Shown piece by piece: positions 39,501-64,000 of a stretch of DNA of 64,000 nt. The notes under the pieces are model-generated. The model did no database searches. It was not told the origin of the DNA and saw nothing but the letters and a program-made list of their open reading frames with translations. Origin of the DNA: Anabas testudineus (taxonomy: Eukaryota; Chordata; Actinopteri; Anabantiformes; Anabantidae); the NCBI RefSeq assembly GCF_900324465.2, contig NC_046626.1, positions 9,398,459 through 9,462,458 on the forward strand, in the 5' to 3' direction. The position numbers and the translations under genes are program-made. Each line of letters begins with the position of its first letter. Position 1 is the stretch's first letter.

Positions 39501-39933
39501 ACATCATGAACTCTGATTGTCCACGGCTGGTTGCTGTGGCAACCTGAGGTTTCATCTGTGTTGCTGAGCAGGAGGTCAATGAGATCCATCCCACTGTGCA
39601 CCTGAAATGAATAACTACTCTGAGTGAGGGGTTGAAAGGCAAAATGTTCCTTAGTTCCTGAGAGGCAAAGCTGCAAGACCAGCCTGTGTGCTCGTACTGA
39701 TTGATTTCAGAGAACGTGGCTTAAATCTTCAGTAAGGTTGTTTCAAACTGTAGGTGCTAAATCACACACTGGCCTTTGGAAAAGACTCATTGACTACACA
39801 TCTGCTTTTATCATCTTTAAAACACTTTCTTCTTTAAGAATAGACGGTTAAAGGTGAATTATTCACTAATGTACAAATCAGCGGATGTAATCCAAATACA
39901 AATGTGTCTTACCTTGTCTGTAGTCAGTGCCAT
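33231..39933 (-). CDS. creb3l3: Creb3l3 (CREBH), ER-membrane bZIP transcription factor
   Basis: CREB3L3 is held in the ER membrane and released by Golgi S1P/S2P cleavage to drive liver and gut lipid, gluconeogenic and acute-phase genes. Ten exons: 39913-39933, 39503-39601, 38951-39200, 38212-38342, 37795-37887, 37485-37591, 35173-35241, 33958-34042, 33562-33655 and 33231-33424, giving 380 aa (human 461). The acidic N-terminus ([11 protein letters not shown]) is the activation region. The basic region is [20 protein letters not shown] (about 205-224), followed by a leucine zipper ([20 protein letters not shown]). The membrane helix is [17 protein letters not shown] (about 283-299). PSRSLQS (about 318-324) fits an S1P site and aligns with human FSRTLHN. 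The lumenal tail is short and His-rich at its end. creb3l3a/b naming is not resolved. Confidence 0.95.
33494..33548. repeat. (GT)27 microsatellite in a small creb3l3 intron
   Basis: Uninterrupted GT dinucleotides for 55 bases, inside the 137-base intron between the last two creb3l3 exons. On the creb3l3 strand it reads (AC)n. Confidence 0.97.
39327..39365. repeat. perfect 16-bp hairpin in creb3l3 intron 2
   Basis: Left arm TTTCACCTCATCACTG (39327-39342) and right arm CAGTGATGAGGTGAAA (39350-39365) pair perfectly around the 7-base loop TCAGTAG. It lies between exons 2 and 3 of creb3l3. The stem is shorter than a typical microRNA precursor, and no function is implied by sequence alone. Confidence 0.9.
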
Positions 39934-42900
39934 AGCTCCAACATAAATGCACCTGTTCTAAAATAAATACTCGATACACGACCAGATCAATAGGTTCCTA
40001 TGTGAGGAATGGCTGAGTGTCTTTCAAGGGACAAAGTTGAAATACTATATCATGCATATGACGTAACTGTTTTGCAACCCAGCTGATGACTGTCCAATCC
40101 AGTGTGGAGAAGACAGCTGAGAGAGCCAACCTCTCCTGATTACAGATTAATTAGTCAAAGTTGCTCCTGGGTACTTTTTAGTGACCTTTAATGTGATCCT
40201 GGCATATCAGGTTTAAGCCACTGTGTGATTTCATATTCAGTTTTAGTTGGATACAAATTAATTTGCAGCTTATTTTTATTGCTTTCATAAACTTTATTAC
40301 TGTTAGTAGATTCTTTCTATTTGAATAGATTTTTTACCCAAACAACATGATAAGTTACAGCTCAATTTCCACTGATTTCCGTGTTTAGGGTTGAAATTTA
40401 ACTGATCATTGTGTTTAAGATTGAAATCAAACTCGATATAATTCATCATTCTAATGAATATAAATAAATAAACATATTTTTTCTATATTCCAGTCTATCC
40501 CTTAGCGCAATCATTTACAATTCACAGACTCCATTAAGGTGATGATGAGATGACTAATAAACTAGGACAAAAACATTATGCTCCACATAGTTCTGCTTAT
40601 TTTTATGGGAATGTATCAGTCCAGATGTCAGTGCCAGTGTCTGTCATGAGTCCGCCACAGACTGAAATATGTCCACTGCGATAGGTGACCATAAAATTCA
40701 GCTACAGTAGTAGCAGTAGTTCCACTATGAGGACACACGTCTACCAGTCACATGTTTCAATACTTTTGTTCACTTAAAATTTGGGTCATCTTGTTCTATT
40801 GTTTTTTGTTCCTTGGTTTAAAAAACATCAAACAAGTGCTGAACTTTCATCTCTTTCAACTTTCATCATCTGTAACCCAAATATCTTCAGTGTGCACAAA
40901 TGAAATAGGCTCCATGTTCTTATACTTTTGTCTTATCATTCATATTAGTCTAATAGTGACCTTCTTCTATTATTTCCTGTTTTACTGCTTAATAATTTGT
41001 AAATTCAACCTCTTCTGATCCAGAATATAGATCACAGTTTGGTCAGCTGGTCACAATTACTGATGAAAGGCCGCCAGTAGACTTCGCCATGTTTCAAAGG
41101 GACACAAACACAAAAAGCTGGGAACATCTATCACACTTGAAAGACTGTCAAACACATCCAAAGCACCTTCACTCTACATTAACTTCAGATTTTCTCGCAA
41201 TTGCTCAAAGTGGACTTTTTGGAAAAACTTTTCCTTCGTGTTTCTCAAACACTTGTTTGGTTTCTAAGAAAACTGAACAATGAAAACGTTCACTTGCTTT
41301 TGTATAGCATAATGACCTCACCGCCCGCCATCACTCCTTATCTTTATTGCTGTAATTAGGAGCATCTGTTATGTTGTGTTATTTTCAAGCAACACAGACC
41401 ATAAAGCAAAAAGGAATTATGTAATATGTTCCCTGAGCAGGAACATAAGAGGAACGTGCACACTTGCAAAAAACATTGTCACATTATCAGAAAAAGCAGA
41501 ATCAACAGCAAGTTTCCAGAATGAAAATCGTCAACACAATCTCCTCATTCGCTGCCTCGACTTCAAAGCATAGTTACACCTCTGAGGAGAGCGAATCAGT
41601 TGTAAGTTCAAATAATGGAAAGCCATTTTCTTTCTCTTCTGAAGATTTCTTTTGACATTTTCATCTTTATCAGACAGTTCAAAGCTGACTGAATCATTTT
41701 TGAAGTAAGTCTCTTTCTCTGGAACATTGTTGACTTTAATAAAGTGTGGAAGGACATGAATAGAAAGACAGAAGGGATTAACTTGTGATACAGAGATCCC
41801 AAGTAAAACTCAGAACAAGGGTTTATGTGGCGCACAGTGGCGACCAGAGAGACTACTTTCCTGTATAAATAATAAAGTTGCACGTCCTTCACGTTTTTTA
41901 TGGTTCTGTGTCGTGTCACATAATGAGAATAAATCAAACTCTCCAAAGCAGCTCTGGAGGGTTTGTTTTCAACCCTTTGTGGTGATGACATTAAATTTAC
42001 AGTTTGTGTGGGCTGTCTTCACGAAATAAAAATACCAGCAGAATTTCTTTTCTAAAATGCTTCACTTACAACCATGAAATCAGTCAAGAAAAAGTTCACG
42101 ATTATTTAAATGAATTTTTTCTTCTTTGGGCATTTGCCTCTTAAAGGTATTAGTTGTATTTAATTCAACTTATCTGTAGGGAGAGTACTATCAGTACTGT
42201 GTAATGCACCTAATTGCATGGCAGCGGATTCTGCTATCTTTATTGTTATTCTATCATCATCAGATTACACAGTTTCAAAGTACATGGAAGTGTTATCCAA
42301 CCAGGACATGTCTAACCAGGGCATTTTAAGCACATCTCTGGATGCTAAGAGGAGGCACCTAAGTAAAGATAAAAGTAGGGACATTACACATGATACCACA
42401 CTGTGAATCCACATGTCCACTTAAAAGGATGTTAATGAAAGATAGTGTTATAGAGTTATAACTACTCGACCACACACTATGCTTCAGATGAAAGAAAATA
42501 ATACTGTGTTGCTGAAAGGAAGGCACCAAATAACATGTAATGTACCATGAAATCACAGACTATCAGCCGAATACCTTTCAATTACTTTATTACACATGCA
42601 CATACTATATATGTATAAGTGCAACTCAAGTCCGACATAAATGATCTCAAAGTCCACACAGTCGAATTTTCCTGACAAGGAGGCATGAAATTGAAAATAA
42701 GGCCGGCTCAGAAAACTGAAAGGAGGCCTGGTGGGTAAAGAAAGCTACTGAGATGAGCTCAGATACGCTTTTTTCATCCGCAGAAGAGTCGAGAAGCAGA
42801 GAACATGCTCAAAGCTCACACTCCACCAGCCGTGAAATGCATGTTGGATGGCTCTAATCTGGACCTCAGCGGTAACTGATGTGCGCAAAATGATTCAATA

Positions 42901-43182
42901 CCTGCAGCTTGCGGGAAATTCCCAGTGTGCCACAAATACGAGAAAAGAAAGCAATTCTGTGTGTAGTAGGTTGGTCATGTTTTGCTCGCACGTTAACCGG
43001 TAGAATCCTTGAATTCAGCTTTGGGGATGGAAGATAATACACATATCTGCAGGTGCTGGTATAACATGATCGCAGCTCTGCACCTGGTTTCATTTAGCAT
43101 AATTCCCTAAGCTCATAAATAAGAGCCACAGCCTCTGAGTGAGATGAGAGCAGTTTATATATTGTTTATGTCTTATACAGTT

Positions 43183-43960
43183 GGGTCCATAAATAACGGA
43201 AGAATGCTTTTGGGCATTGTCCTCTATGCACCACCACATTAAAGTTGAAATGAAACACTGAAGATGTGAGTAAAGTCAAGACTTTCAGCTTTATTTCCGT
43301 GGGTTTGACAAATGTGTGGCATTACCCATTCAGGAATTACAGCCTCTTTCATACACATCCCCATTCTTTGGGATCATAAATATTGGGAAAACGGCTGACA
43401 AGCAGTTGCGTGGCCAGGTGTGAACTTGTCTTCCCATTACTCCATGAATAATCAAGCAGATTAAAGGCCTGGAGGTGTTTCTGAGTGTTACATTTGCATT
43501 TGGTAGCTGTTCTCTGGAACTGTCTACATGAGGTCCTGAGAGGTCTGTGAAAATGAAGGAGGCCATCATTAGGCTAAAAAAACACGGGAGAAAGCAAATA
43601 CATTAGGGGTGAAAAGAAGGAATTAACTGTGAAACAGCAAAAGACCTGGAAGACCACAGAACACAACTAAAGTGGATGACTTAAGAGGCACAGAGACAGT
43701 CAAACCACCCTAACCAGCAATCAGCTATTCTTCAACAGCACAACATGGTAATTCAGTCAAATGCTGCGAAACTGATAGAATGCTGCCTAATATTGCAGAA
43801 GGATAATGACCCAAAACATTCAGTGAAATCTTAGAGTTTCTCAGTGCAAAGAAATGATCTGATTTCAGTCACTAAAGCTTTTGCTGAGCGGATGATCTGC
43901 AGTGACCCCATTGCTCTAGATCTAGTCTAGATTCAGGTCAGTCTCTGCAGGAGCAAAGGA
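43183..43960 (+). mobile_element. Tc1-like transposon relic, plus orientation
   Basis: The left part (TTGGGTCCATAAAT near 43181) resembles the terminal region of another fish Tc1-like family. A decayed transposase start follows on the plus strand near 43552 (MKEAIIRLKKHGRK, compare QAIIRLRKKG in relatives). Near 43800-43826 the sequence encodes DNDPKHSV, the conserved catalytic DNDPKH motif. Large internal parts are missing and several stops occur. No clear right terminus was found, so the right border is approximate. Confidence 0.75.
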
Positions 43961-45899
43961 CACAATTTATATCACTTGGAAAAGAATAAATTGGAAATGA
44001 ATAAACTGGAAATGTATCAATGGCATTACTACATGTTGTAGGGTAATAAATGATGAAACGTTTCACATTCAGAACCTATAGTTTAGATGATTTTAATGAC
44101 TTTGTACTAATCTGATCTTCTCTCTGTTTGTTAATTTTAGGAGCCACTCTGTAAAGTATTTTAAATTCCTCTTCTTTTGATGTTTACCCAGGCTTGTTTA
44201 TTCTTGCGGCAGCAGAATGATATCCAACATCCTCAGAGGGAAGTGTCAAAGAAACACCAGCTGTAAATGCAGAAAAAAAATGTGTTTATAAATTTTTTAT
44301 ATGATATATTTTAAACGTGCACTGATCTGTTATCATCTCACTGAGAGGCTGCAGACACCTGCAAACAGATTGAATCTCCTCCAAGCATCCCTGTAGTCCC
44401 TGTAGTAGGTCAGATCCACTGCTGGAAACGTGACAAACTGCATGATGGTATTGCAATAAAAAGAAAAACATCAAATCAGCAACAAATTTATTATTTCACT
44501 TCCGCCAGAAACTTTCTCATTTCTTTCTCCCCTTGTGTTCACATTGTAATTTTCTAAGTCTCATATGTGTTTGTTTATTCTAACTTAACTTTGTAGACTA
44601 AAATCAGACAATGATGACATTCTTGTTCTATATACAGGGTTCTAATGAATGTTTTTCATGGCGACAAAATTAGTTCATACTTGACAGGTCAGTTAGAAAA
44701 GCGTGTTATATCTGTACACAGACATTTTTCAAAGTGTATTGAGAGATAAGTCACTCACAGTTTGCAACATCGGCTTTTGTGACTTCCTCCCCTTGGTATA
44801 ATTAAGTTTTGCCAATTGTTGTTAAAAAAATGAAAACAATGCTCTGTTACAATCCACCATCGTGTCAGGTGTACGTCCAGCCTCATGAGGGCCCATTATG
44901 TGCCTGTAATTGTACATCCGTGAAGAATAAATTTGCAGCACACAGCTGTATCTCTCCACTTGGGGACCTACTTAACTCTGCTTTTCCGCAGTCCATTCCC
45001 AGTTCTCAACCTCTCTGAGATGCTTAGTCCTGCTCTGCCCTCAGCTGGTAAACGACTGCCACAGCATCCTGATACAGAGGCTATTCATTTACAAAAAATA
45101 ATTAATTTATAATGTGCTGCCTTCCCCTTGTAGAGGGTTGTCTTTAAATTTCACTTTGAAGTTTTACACAAAGCCAAATAAAAGAGTAGTTGGAAAGGAA
45201 TGGATCCCTCCAGACATCTCTCTGATGTATAGGCCTACTTGATTAGTATCCTTCTGCCAAAGTCACTGTGCACTGTGTTTGATGACACACTGGTGTTGGA
45301 AGACTTTTGAATATCGTCGCTGTGTGACTTGTTACGTCTGATCAGTACTGAGCAGCTGTTTTCTGCAAGCAGAGCAAAATTGGTGTTAGTTTCCTTCCAA
45401 ATCTAGAAAGAAAATACAAATCTACTTGCAACCGTAGAAGAAACACTTGACAACTTCAGACCAGATAGATTCAGGTGTAAACTGCTCTTAATATAATTTG
45501 GCTCCAAGGGCTAGACGCTTTATGTTGGTCACACTGCAAAGCTCCCTGAGGAAAATGTGTGATTTCTACTTAGTTAAATCTACTCAACTTGAAAATAACA
45601 ATATTTTTTTTATCAAAACTGGTTCATAGTCAGCTGGGAAAGTGTGCACATCCAGTGCTGACTTAAAGTGATATCAACAATGTAACACAAAAATCAACCA
45701 TAGGTGTTCAGCTGGACTGAGATTTAGTGACTGAGGCATATATAGTAGATAGAATATAGTAATAATATAGTATAATATTCACTAAAATAGATCTGAATGC
45801 AGACGTGACAGTCACTGTTTGCACTGAAACACCGTCCAGCTGAGCAGCGTGTGTCACTGATGCTGCTGCATTCATTACATCATGTCAACTCATGTATTC

Positions 45900-46202
45900 A
45901 GGTTTTATCCTTTAGATTTAGTCAGACCACCAAGAAAAGGGCAGCAGGTTCCCCAATTCCAAACAGGACACTAAAAACAGCTCAACTAATCCTGCTGAAC
46001 AGGCAACCAGCCAGATTAGGGTCGTATGCGCAGCAGCAGCGCCCCCTGCCGCAGCAGCCTCTGTCCTACACCTCTACACGGCGGCAGCAGCAGCAGCAGC
46101 AGCAGCAGCGTCTCTCCTGTCACCACCGGGACTGCCCGTCCTCACAGGCAGTGTTTACAGCAATAACCCGTCACACACGAAGACCGACGACCTGCGGACA
46201 AA
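45900..46202 (+). promoter_or_regulatory. eef2 promoter and 5' UTR, with a (CAG)8 tract
   Basis: GC- and CpG-rich DNA immediately upstream of the eef2 start. It carries eight uninterrupted CAG units at 46085-46108 beside other CAG-rich sequence. Vertebrate eEF2 mRNA is a 5'-TOP message, and the pyrimidine stretch TCTCTCCTGTC at 46111-46121 is a possible TOP start; this is inference from composition only. Confidence 0.4.
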
Positions 46203-52018
<5,816 letters not shown>

Positions 52019-52415
52019 ACACTGAGTCCGGATTATAAAAATACCAAATCAGTCTTTAAACCCTACCCCGTGGGCACTTTAAAATCTTTGCACAGGCTTA
52101 AAGATACATCGCACAAATTGTTTTGACTTTGAGTCTGGAGCAGAAACAAAGCTTAAGCTTCTGTTGTAGGCTAGTGGAAGCAGTGATGCTTTTTTCATTT
52201 CACAGCTACAGTACACCAAGTGCCTAGGGCGAGGGTTTTGGGGAACAATTGGATAAAAGCAGTCGCATTATCAATTCCTTGTTTCTTCTATTCCTCCACA
52301 TTATCCCCTTTTCACCCCTCTCATCTGCCAGGATGGGCCTGTACAGTGCACTGTGATACTGCTGCAATAATGCATATTTAAATGGATCATGGCCAGATAA
52401 AACCATGGAAATCAC

Positions 52416-52421
52416 AATAAA
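52416..52421 (+). terminator. eef2 poly(A) signal
   Basis: AATAAA about 400 bases after the eef2 stop, in AATCACAATAAAGTATTAC context. The preceding 3' UTR has no other notable structure. Confidence 0.7.
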
Positions 52422-53934
52422 GTATTACAGAAGTCAAACTCCATGGATTGGACATTTGTTCAGTGGATGTAATGAATAAAACATTAAACTCCCGATGAAA
52501 ATGTGACTCCTGGAACTCTGTTATTGCGCTATTTCGATTGTAGAGATAGAAGGAATACATTTTTTAGCTATATGCCTTTTGATGTTATGACATTCAGAAA
52601 ACAAACAGTACACTAGAAAATTATTACAAGAAAATCTATTAGCAACAATTAATAATTTAAATTATTTTTGAACCAAATGAGCAAAAATTCACTGGTTCCG
52701 GCTTCTTATTTGTGATTATTTGCTGGTATCCCAGTAGAGAAAAATAAGCCCTTCATCATACTTTATTTCTTGCAAAAAAAAAAAAAAAAAAAACAGCTAA
52801 AAAGTTTCCGATTTGATTCACATATCTTTGAGCTTTCCAGCCATCATAATCAGCCAAGCTGCTCAGTCTTAATTATTGCTAAACTAAGCTAACCATCCAC
52901 TAGGTTCAGCCCAGGCTTTTATTCAGAGGACATGCCTCAGAGCATTGCATTCTTCTCATTTAACACAAATTCTCAAGCGTGTTTACCAAAATGTGTTACC
53001 TCTGAATATGGATTTATTAAAAAAAAGTAAACTCCTAGACTCTTTAATCACTCTTTAATGAATAATTATTTCAAGTTACATATATAATGTTAATAAATGC
53101 CACTTTAATATACAACCGTTTACTCTGCACCATGAGGGAAAAAGCTCTTCCGGTCACACTTCTTAAAACAAAGCTAAAAGAAACATATCTGAAGAGTTAG
53201 TGTGCATCCATAGAATAATCCAATGAACATATGCAACGCAGAGAAGTGCAAAGTATTTTGGGTATAGGAAACTACCAAGCAAGGACACAAGATATCACAG
53301 ATTGTACTGTATGTAGAAACTGAAAAATTGCTTATCATTATCATATTGTTAAGATTAATATGAAGTTTGCTTCAAATTTGTCAAGAGTTCATTAAGCCTA
53401 TGAGGCCTGTGAGTTCATGGAAGTTAGAACGGATGTGGCATTAAGTGAAATGCTGGTCTCTACTGAACAATAATGAGGCAGAACTGTACATTCATACAGT
53501 TACGATTCTCCTTTGCACCAACAATGTGGAGTGCAGGAAGGGGAACCGTACAGCTTAAGTAAAATTCAGTGTCAAACCTTATGCCGTCAATCCAAAGCAG
53601 TGACATGGATACTTTCTGAGAGGCTTTTCCTTCTCTTCTTCCCTTGTTGAGTCAGTTACAGTCATGTCCATTTCAGAGGTTGGCATTACTACAACATGAA
53701 AAGAAGTTGCCGGAAAGCGAGAGACAGCATCTTAAATGACAAGCTATGCCCCATGTAGTGACCTACATCGCCTCACAGCTATGCGTCTTCTCATGCGGCC
53801 AACAGTAGTGCACTATATGGAGGGAACAGTATGATGTCTGACAGATCAGTCCCCAGTACGGCTGCGGAGGTGTGGCCCCGTGCTGGTGTCAGGTTGTCAC
53901 ATTTGATGGAAGATTGTTATGATGTCAGGGGTGA
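52422..53934 (-). terminator. btbd2 3' UTR and eef2/btbd2 convergent spacer
   Basis: No coding sequence is visible. TTTATT at 53013-53018 and at 52762-52767 reads AATAAA on the minus strand and could end the btbd2 message. A run of 20 A lies at 52774-52793. The eef2 and btbd2 transcripts converge here. Confidence 0.45.
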
Positions 53935-56842
<2,908 letters not shown>

Positions 56843-59047
56843 CTTCAACCTAGCGTAGGCGTAAACAACGCACTTCATCGCTTTGTGTATTTCTAGTTGT
56901 CTCAACAGGCATGTCTGCCTTTTGCTGCCCCCTGGAGTCTGGCAATGGTACCTACTAGGACCATGTGTCAGAGTAGTTCAGTAAAAATCCGACTGACTGG
57001 AAATAAAATTCAAAGTAATAAGTGTTTTAAAACCAGTTTCTGTCCCCCAAATTTCAGTTTTCTGTCCTGCTGTATAAGGACAACTTGCTAACTTTAACAT
57101 CTGACCCATCAATACATTATCCAGCATAACTTTCTCATTACTGATTGTAAATTATTTGTATATCAGAACTATTGTGGTGTTGTATCTGCATCTATTATTT
57201 ATATTGATATTTGAGTTGATTACTTGAATAGGTGGAATAATAAATAAAATGAAGCAAGTCGACATAGAGGACAAATTATTATTATTATTATTTATTTATT
57301 TAACTGTACAAGCGTACATGACAGTTTTACATATGCAGCTGTTTTGTTTTTATTATGATATTTATCACACAAAAACTTAAATTGTAAAAAAGTAAACACA
57401 TTATGCTTTGTATGGGTACCTTTGGTGATTATGAGAAAGAGGATAATGATAATATTATACAACAAACAGTTATGAGCTGCTGTTCGGATTCACAGCAATG
57501 TTTTGTCATGTTGTTAATATGCTTTGCAGCTTATATGCATAATCACCTTATGTTTTATCGTCACATTTTGCTTTGAAACTAATTTGTTGGAACTGAGTCT
57601 TTTCTGTTTTTGATTCTACATCATACTTGCACCATCTTTCTTGTCATCCTCTGACAGAGTCAGCACTTATAGGATTCATGTTTGACAGCCCCATTCCTCA
57701 GAAGAGCTTTTTTCCCCCTGCAGCTTGGATTTGGTGAAACTGACAGAAAGATATGTTCACATTGCCCACACACTGACTCAGAGTGGAGCTATTGTGGGAT
57801 ATTATCATCCCGAGTCTATGATACTGTGGGTTTACTCATGTCTTTGAGCCTGTATAATAAGTACTGTAAGCTGCTGATGAAATACATGATCTGAGCACAA
57901 TGTACAACATGCCTTTCAGATCATCAGCTTCCCAAATGCAAACCAAACATTGGGAATCAGCAAGTAATGTATGTGCAGCAAAGAGCTGGAGAAGCCTCCT
58001 GATGATTTTATACTTGCCCAATGTTTGACCAGTAACTTTATCTGTTCTGTTTATCTCTACAAGACAATGTCAAAGTATTATATTAATGTAATAACGTGGG
58101 AGCCCATTTACGTTGTAGCCTGCTGCTTTAGTGGTGCATGCTCCATTGATCAAATGATTAAAGGCAATATACTCAACAACAGCTGCATTCAAACTTCAAC
58201 TTAAAGTAATGGTCTGTTTCAGAGTGTTATATAAATGACAGCGTTTCCAGGTGCTCATATAAATCCCAGCATATATGTGTGGGTTAATAAATAAAAAATT
58301 TAATTGAATTTCAAATCATCATCTGAAAAGTAACTACTGAAAATAAATAAATGTAGTGCAGTGAGTAGTACCAGTTTACCAGTCTTTTCCATTCGACTGT
58401 TCTCTTTCAGGGAGAACCACAGCGAATCGTCTGCCTCCATTTAACCCTGTCCTCTGCATCCTCTTCTCTCACACCAGCTAACTTCACGTCCTCTCTCACT
58501 ACATCCATAAATCTCCTCTTTGGTCCTTCCTCTCGACCTCCTGCCCGGCAGCTCCAACCTCAGCATCCGTTTACAGATATGTTCACAATCTCTCCTCTGA
58601 TCATGTCTAAACCACCTCGATCTGACCTCTGATTTTATTTCCCAAACATCTAACATGGGCTGTCCCTCTGATGGATTCATTCCTGATCCTGTCCATCCTC
58701 CTCCCTCCCAAAGAAAACCTCAGCATCAAGCTCTGCTACCTGCAGCTCATAAAGCAGAATAAAAAGGAAGTGCTCGAGTAGCCTACAAGTACCTGAAACA
58801 TGTACTAAGATACAGCTCTTGAGTAAAGAGTTACTTTCCATCCCTATAATAAAAGCCTGCAGCTTCTTCCCTTCCCCTCTGTGACTAACCAACCCTGGAT
58901 ATTTATATATAAATCAAATGACTTTCAGCGTTGAAAACAATGAATGAGATTCCTCGTCGTCATATTGTTCATTGAGTGCACTACACCGATCTGAATCCAC
59001 CCACATAATGGACCCCCCTCCTCTCTCCACCTGCTACTCATCAACCG
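56843..59047. other. btbd2 / unc13a divergent intergenic region
   Basis: The btbd2 promoter lies at the left edge and the unc13a promoter just beyond the right edge. Between them are an (ATT)n-like stretch at about 57278-57303, AT-rich DNA without genes, and the LINE remnant at 58385-58755. No other gene is supported. Confidence 0.55.
58385..58755 (-). mobile_element. non-LTR retrotransposon (LINE) ORF2 3' remnant
   Basis: On the minus strand it encodes the region that follows the reverse transcriptase in many fish LINEs: RWFRHDQRRDCEHICKRMLR, then LELPGRRSRGRTKEEIYGCS and the degraded equivalent of GVREEDA. DNA landmarks on the plus strand are CTGTCCTCTGCATCCTCTTC and ACTACATCCATAAATCTCCT. 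Only this 3' segment is present and the reverse transcriptase core is missing. The clade (RTE-like or related) is not certain. Confidence 0.75.
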
Positions 59048-59365
59048 TGACGTCAGGGCGGCGCGGTGGAGCTGTCCACCGCGGAGGGTGCTGCTGAAAC
59101 AAGATGGCTGTGCGCGCAGGAGGAGCAGCGGAGGTGAGCTGAGGCAATGCAGAGGAGGAAGAAGAGGGGGGCGAGGAATTCACTCCTGTGTGTCTTGTCC
59201 TGCCGACAGAGCAACAGCTCCGCAGAGGAGACGGACCAGGGCTGGTGAAGTGATGCGGGCTTGAGTTGTGTTATTGTTCAGTAACCAGGAGACAAACGGA
59301 CGGACCAAACAAATCACGGAGCACTCAGCAGAGGACAGCCGGGGACGCTCACGCCGCTATCAGAG
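59048..59365 (+). promoter_or_regulatory. unc13a promoter and 5' UTR
   Basis: CpG-rich DNA begins with a perfect CRE palindrome TGACGTCA at 59048-59055. AAGATGGC at 59101-59108 matches the YY1 core, often placed near or just after vertebrate start sites. The coding ATG is at 59366. The transcription start is probably between 59060 and 59110 by analogy; this is inference. Confidence 0.5.
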
Positions 59366-63034
<3,669 letters not shown>

Positions 63035-64000
63035 TGAGTCTTTCATCATCTGCTCTCAGAACTCTCCTCTGGTACTGTACCCTGCTCTCCTTCACTCTTG
63101 CCTCGGCTCTCTCCTTTCATCCTCACCTCACTGTCTACTTCAGCTGCTTTAGTTCCCTCTCCTTTCCCTCCTCCATCAGAAGGAGCCCCTTATCCCTGTG
63201 CTGGTTCACAAAGCTCTTGTCTTGTCAACCATACCTCTGGCTCCAACAGCTGCCCCACCCTCGCTTTTATGTGCGTTCCTTCGGCACTTCTTCCCCTCTT
63301 GTCTTTATTCTCATCCTTGGCTCTGTCCCATTTCCTCTCCTCTGTCACTTTCCCCAAACCCAGCTCCTTGATCTTCATCTGCACCTCCTACTTCTCTCCT
63401 GAATGCAAATGTAATCCCCCCCCCCCACCCACCCACCCCCACACATGCTCTCATCCTGTTTCAGCTCTCTAGGCAGTAGCAGCAATTTGTTTAAGCCTGT
63501 GTGTGTATGCAGAGTGATCCAGTATGGTACTGAAGGTGTAGAAGCATATGGGTGATAAATGGTGTGGATCATTTAGTATGTGGGATGCAGCAGGGAGGCT
63601 GACTGCAGAGTCCTGTGCATTTGTATGATGTTAGGAGGCGTTAAGCATTGTGCTGGAGTTGCATCAATGAAATTGTGTTATGTAATGTTTGGGCTGCAAA
63701 GAGAGCCTCATCCCCTCCCTCAAACTGTCTATAAATGACTGTGCCCCCTCAGTCACTTCCATGAATCAAACAGGCACTTTTCTTAAAAGGAGTCATCAGT
63801 GAGTCGGGAAATCTAGTCCCCCTATTTCTTAATTAAAGTTCCCACATTCTCCCTCCAGGCATGCGATACAATCACCTCCTCCACTGCCTTCATCACACTC
63901 TTCTCCTCCCTCGCCTCATTCATCCTTCTCTCTCCCTGCCTCTTTCTTTCTGTCCTGCTTCCTGCTGTCTTGTAAATGCTTTATGTTAGATCCTCTCAGG

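Larger units (their letters stand above)
39934..46202. other. creb3l3 / eef2 divergent intergenic region
   Basis: About 6.2 kb separate the divergent creb3l3 and eef2 starts. The interval holds the creb3l3 promoter side, a Tc1-like relic at about 43183-43960, AT-rich DNA (for example 45730-45785) and the eef2 promoter at the right end. Open frames in between are short and lack recognisable domains. Confidence 0.55.

Overview
The window reads as ordinary vertebrate chromosomal DNA from a ray-finned (teleost) fish. All protein genes are spliced with GT-AG introns, the encoded proteins match vertebrate families at near full length, introns are compact, and the interspersed repeats are fish-type Tc1-like transposons, a hAT-like MITE, LINE tails and CA/GT microsatellites. 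The species cannot be named from the sequence; nothing is bacterial or viral.

Layout, left to right: the 3' end of a class 4 semaphorin (+, cut by the window start); cactin (-), tail-to-tail with the semaphorin; cdc34 (+), head-to-head with cactin across about 1.26 kb; sirt6 (+); about 6 kb of intergenic DNA with two Tc1-like relics; a relaxin-3-receptor-like GPCR (-); creb3l3 (-); about 6.2 kb of intergenic DNA with another Tc1-like relic; eef2 (+); btbd2 (-), tail-to-tail with eef2; and the first three coding exons of unc13a (+), which runs off the right edge. I rebuilt the exon chains from splice sites. For the seven genes with both ends inside the window the exon lengths sum to whole codons: Cactin 856 aa, Cdc34 238, Sirt6 351, Rxfp3-like 420, Creb3l3 380, eEF2 858 and Btbd2 563. 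Human orthologues of cactin, cdc34, sirt6, creb3l3, eef2, btbd2 and unc13a all lie on chromosome 19p, so the window is a conserved fish counterpart of that region.

The genes are not an operon and share no single pathway. They cover pre-mRNA splicing (Cactin), ubiquitin conjugation (Cdc34), chromatin deacylation (Sirt6), peptide hormone signalling (Rxfp3-like), membrane-tethered liver/ER transcription control (Creb3l3), translation elongation (eEF2), a Cullin-3-type BTB adaptor (Btbd2) and synaptic vesicle priming (Unc13a). Perfect CRE palindromes (TGACGTCA) lie in the 5' regions of cactin/cdc34, sirt6 and unc13a.

I did not find a convincing undescribed system. The most unusual structures are a long near-perfect hairpin carrying poly(A) signals on both strands just after sirt6, a hairpin nested in a Tc1 relic that fills most of a cactin intron, a perfect 16-bp hairpin in creb3l3 intron 2, and a 137-bp creb3l3 intron that is 40% CA repeat.
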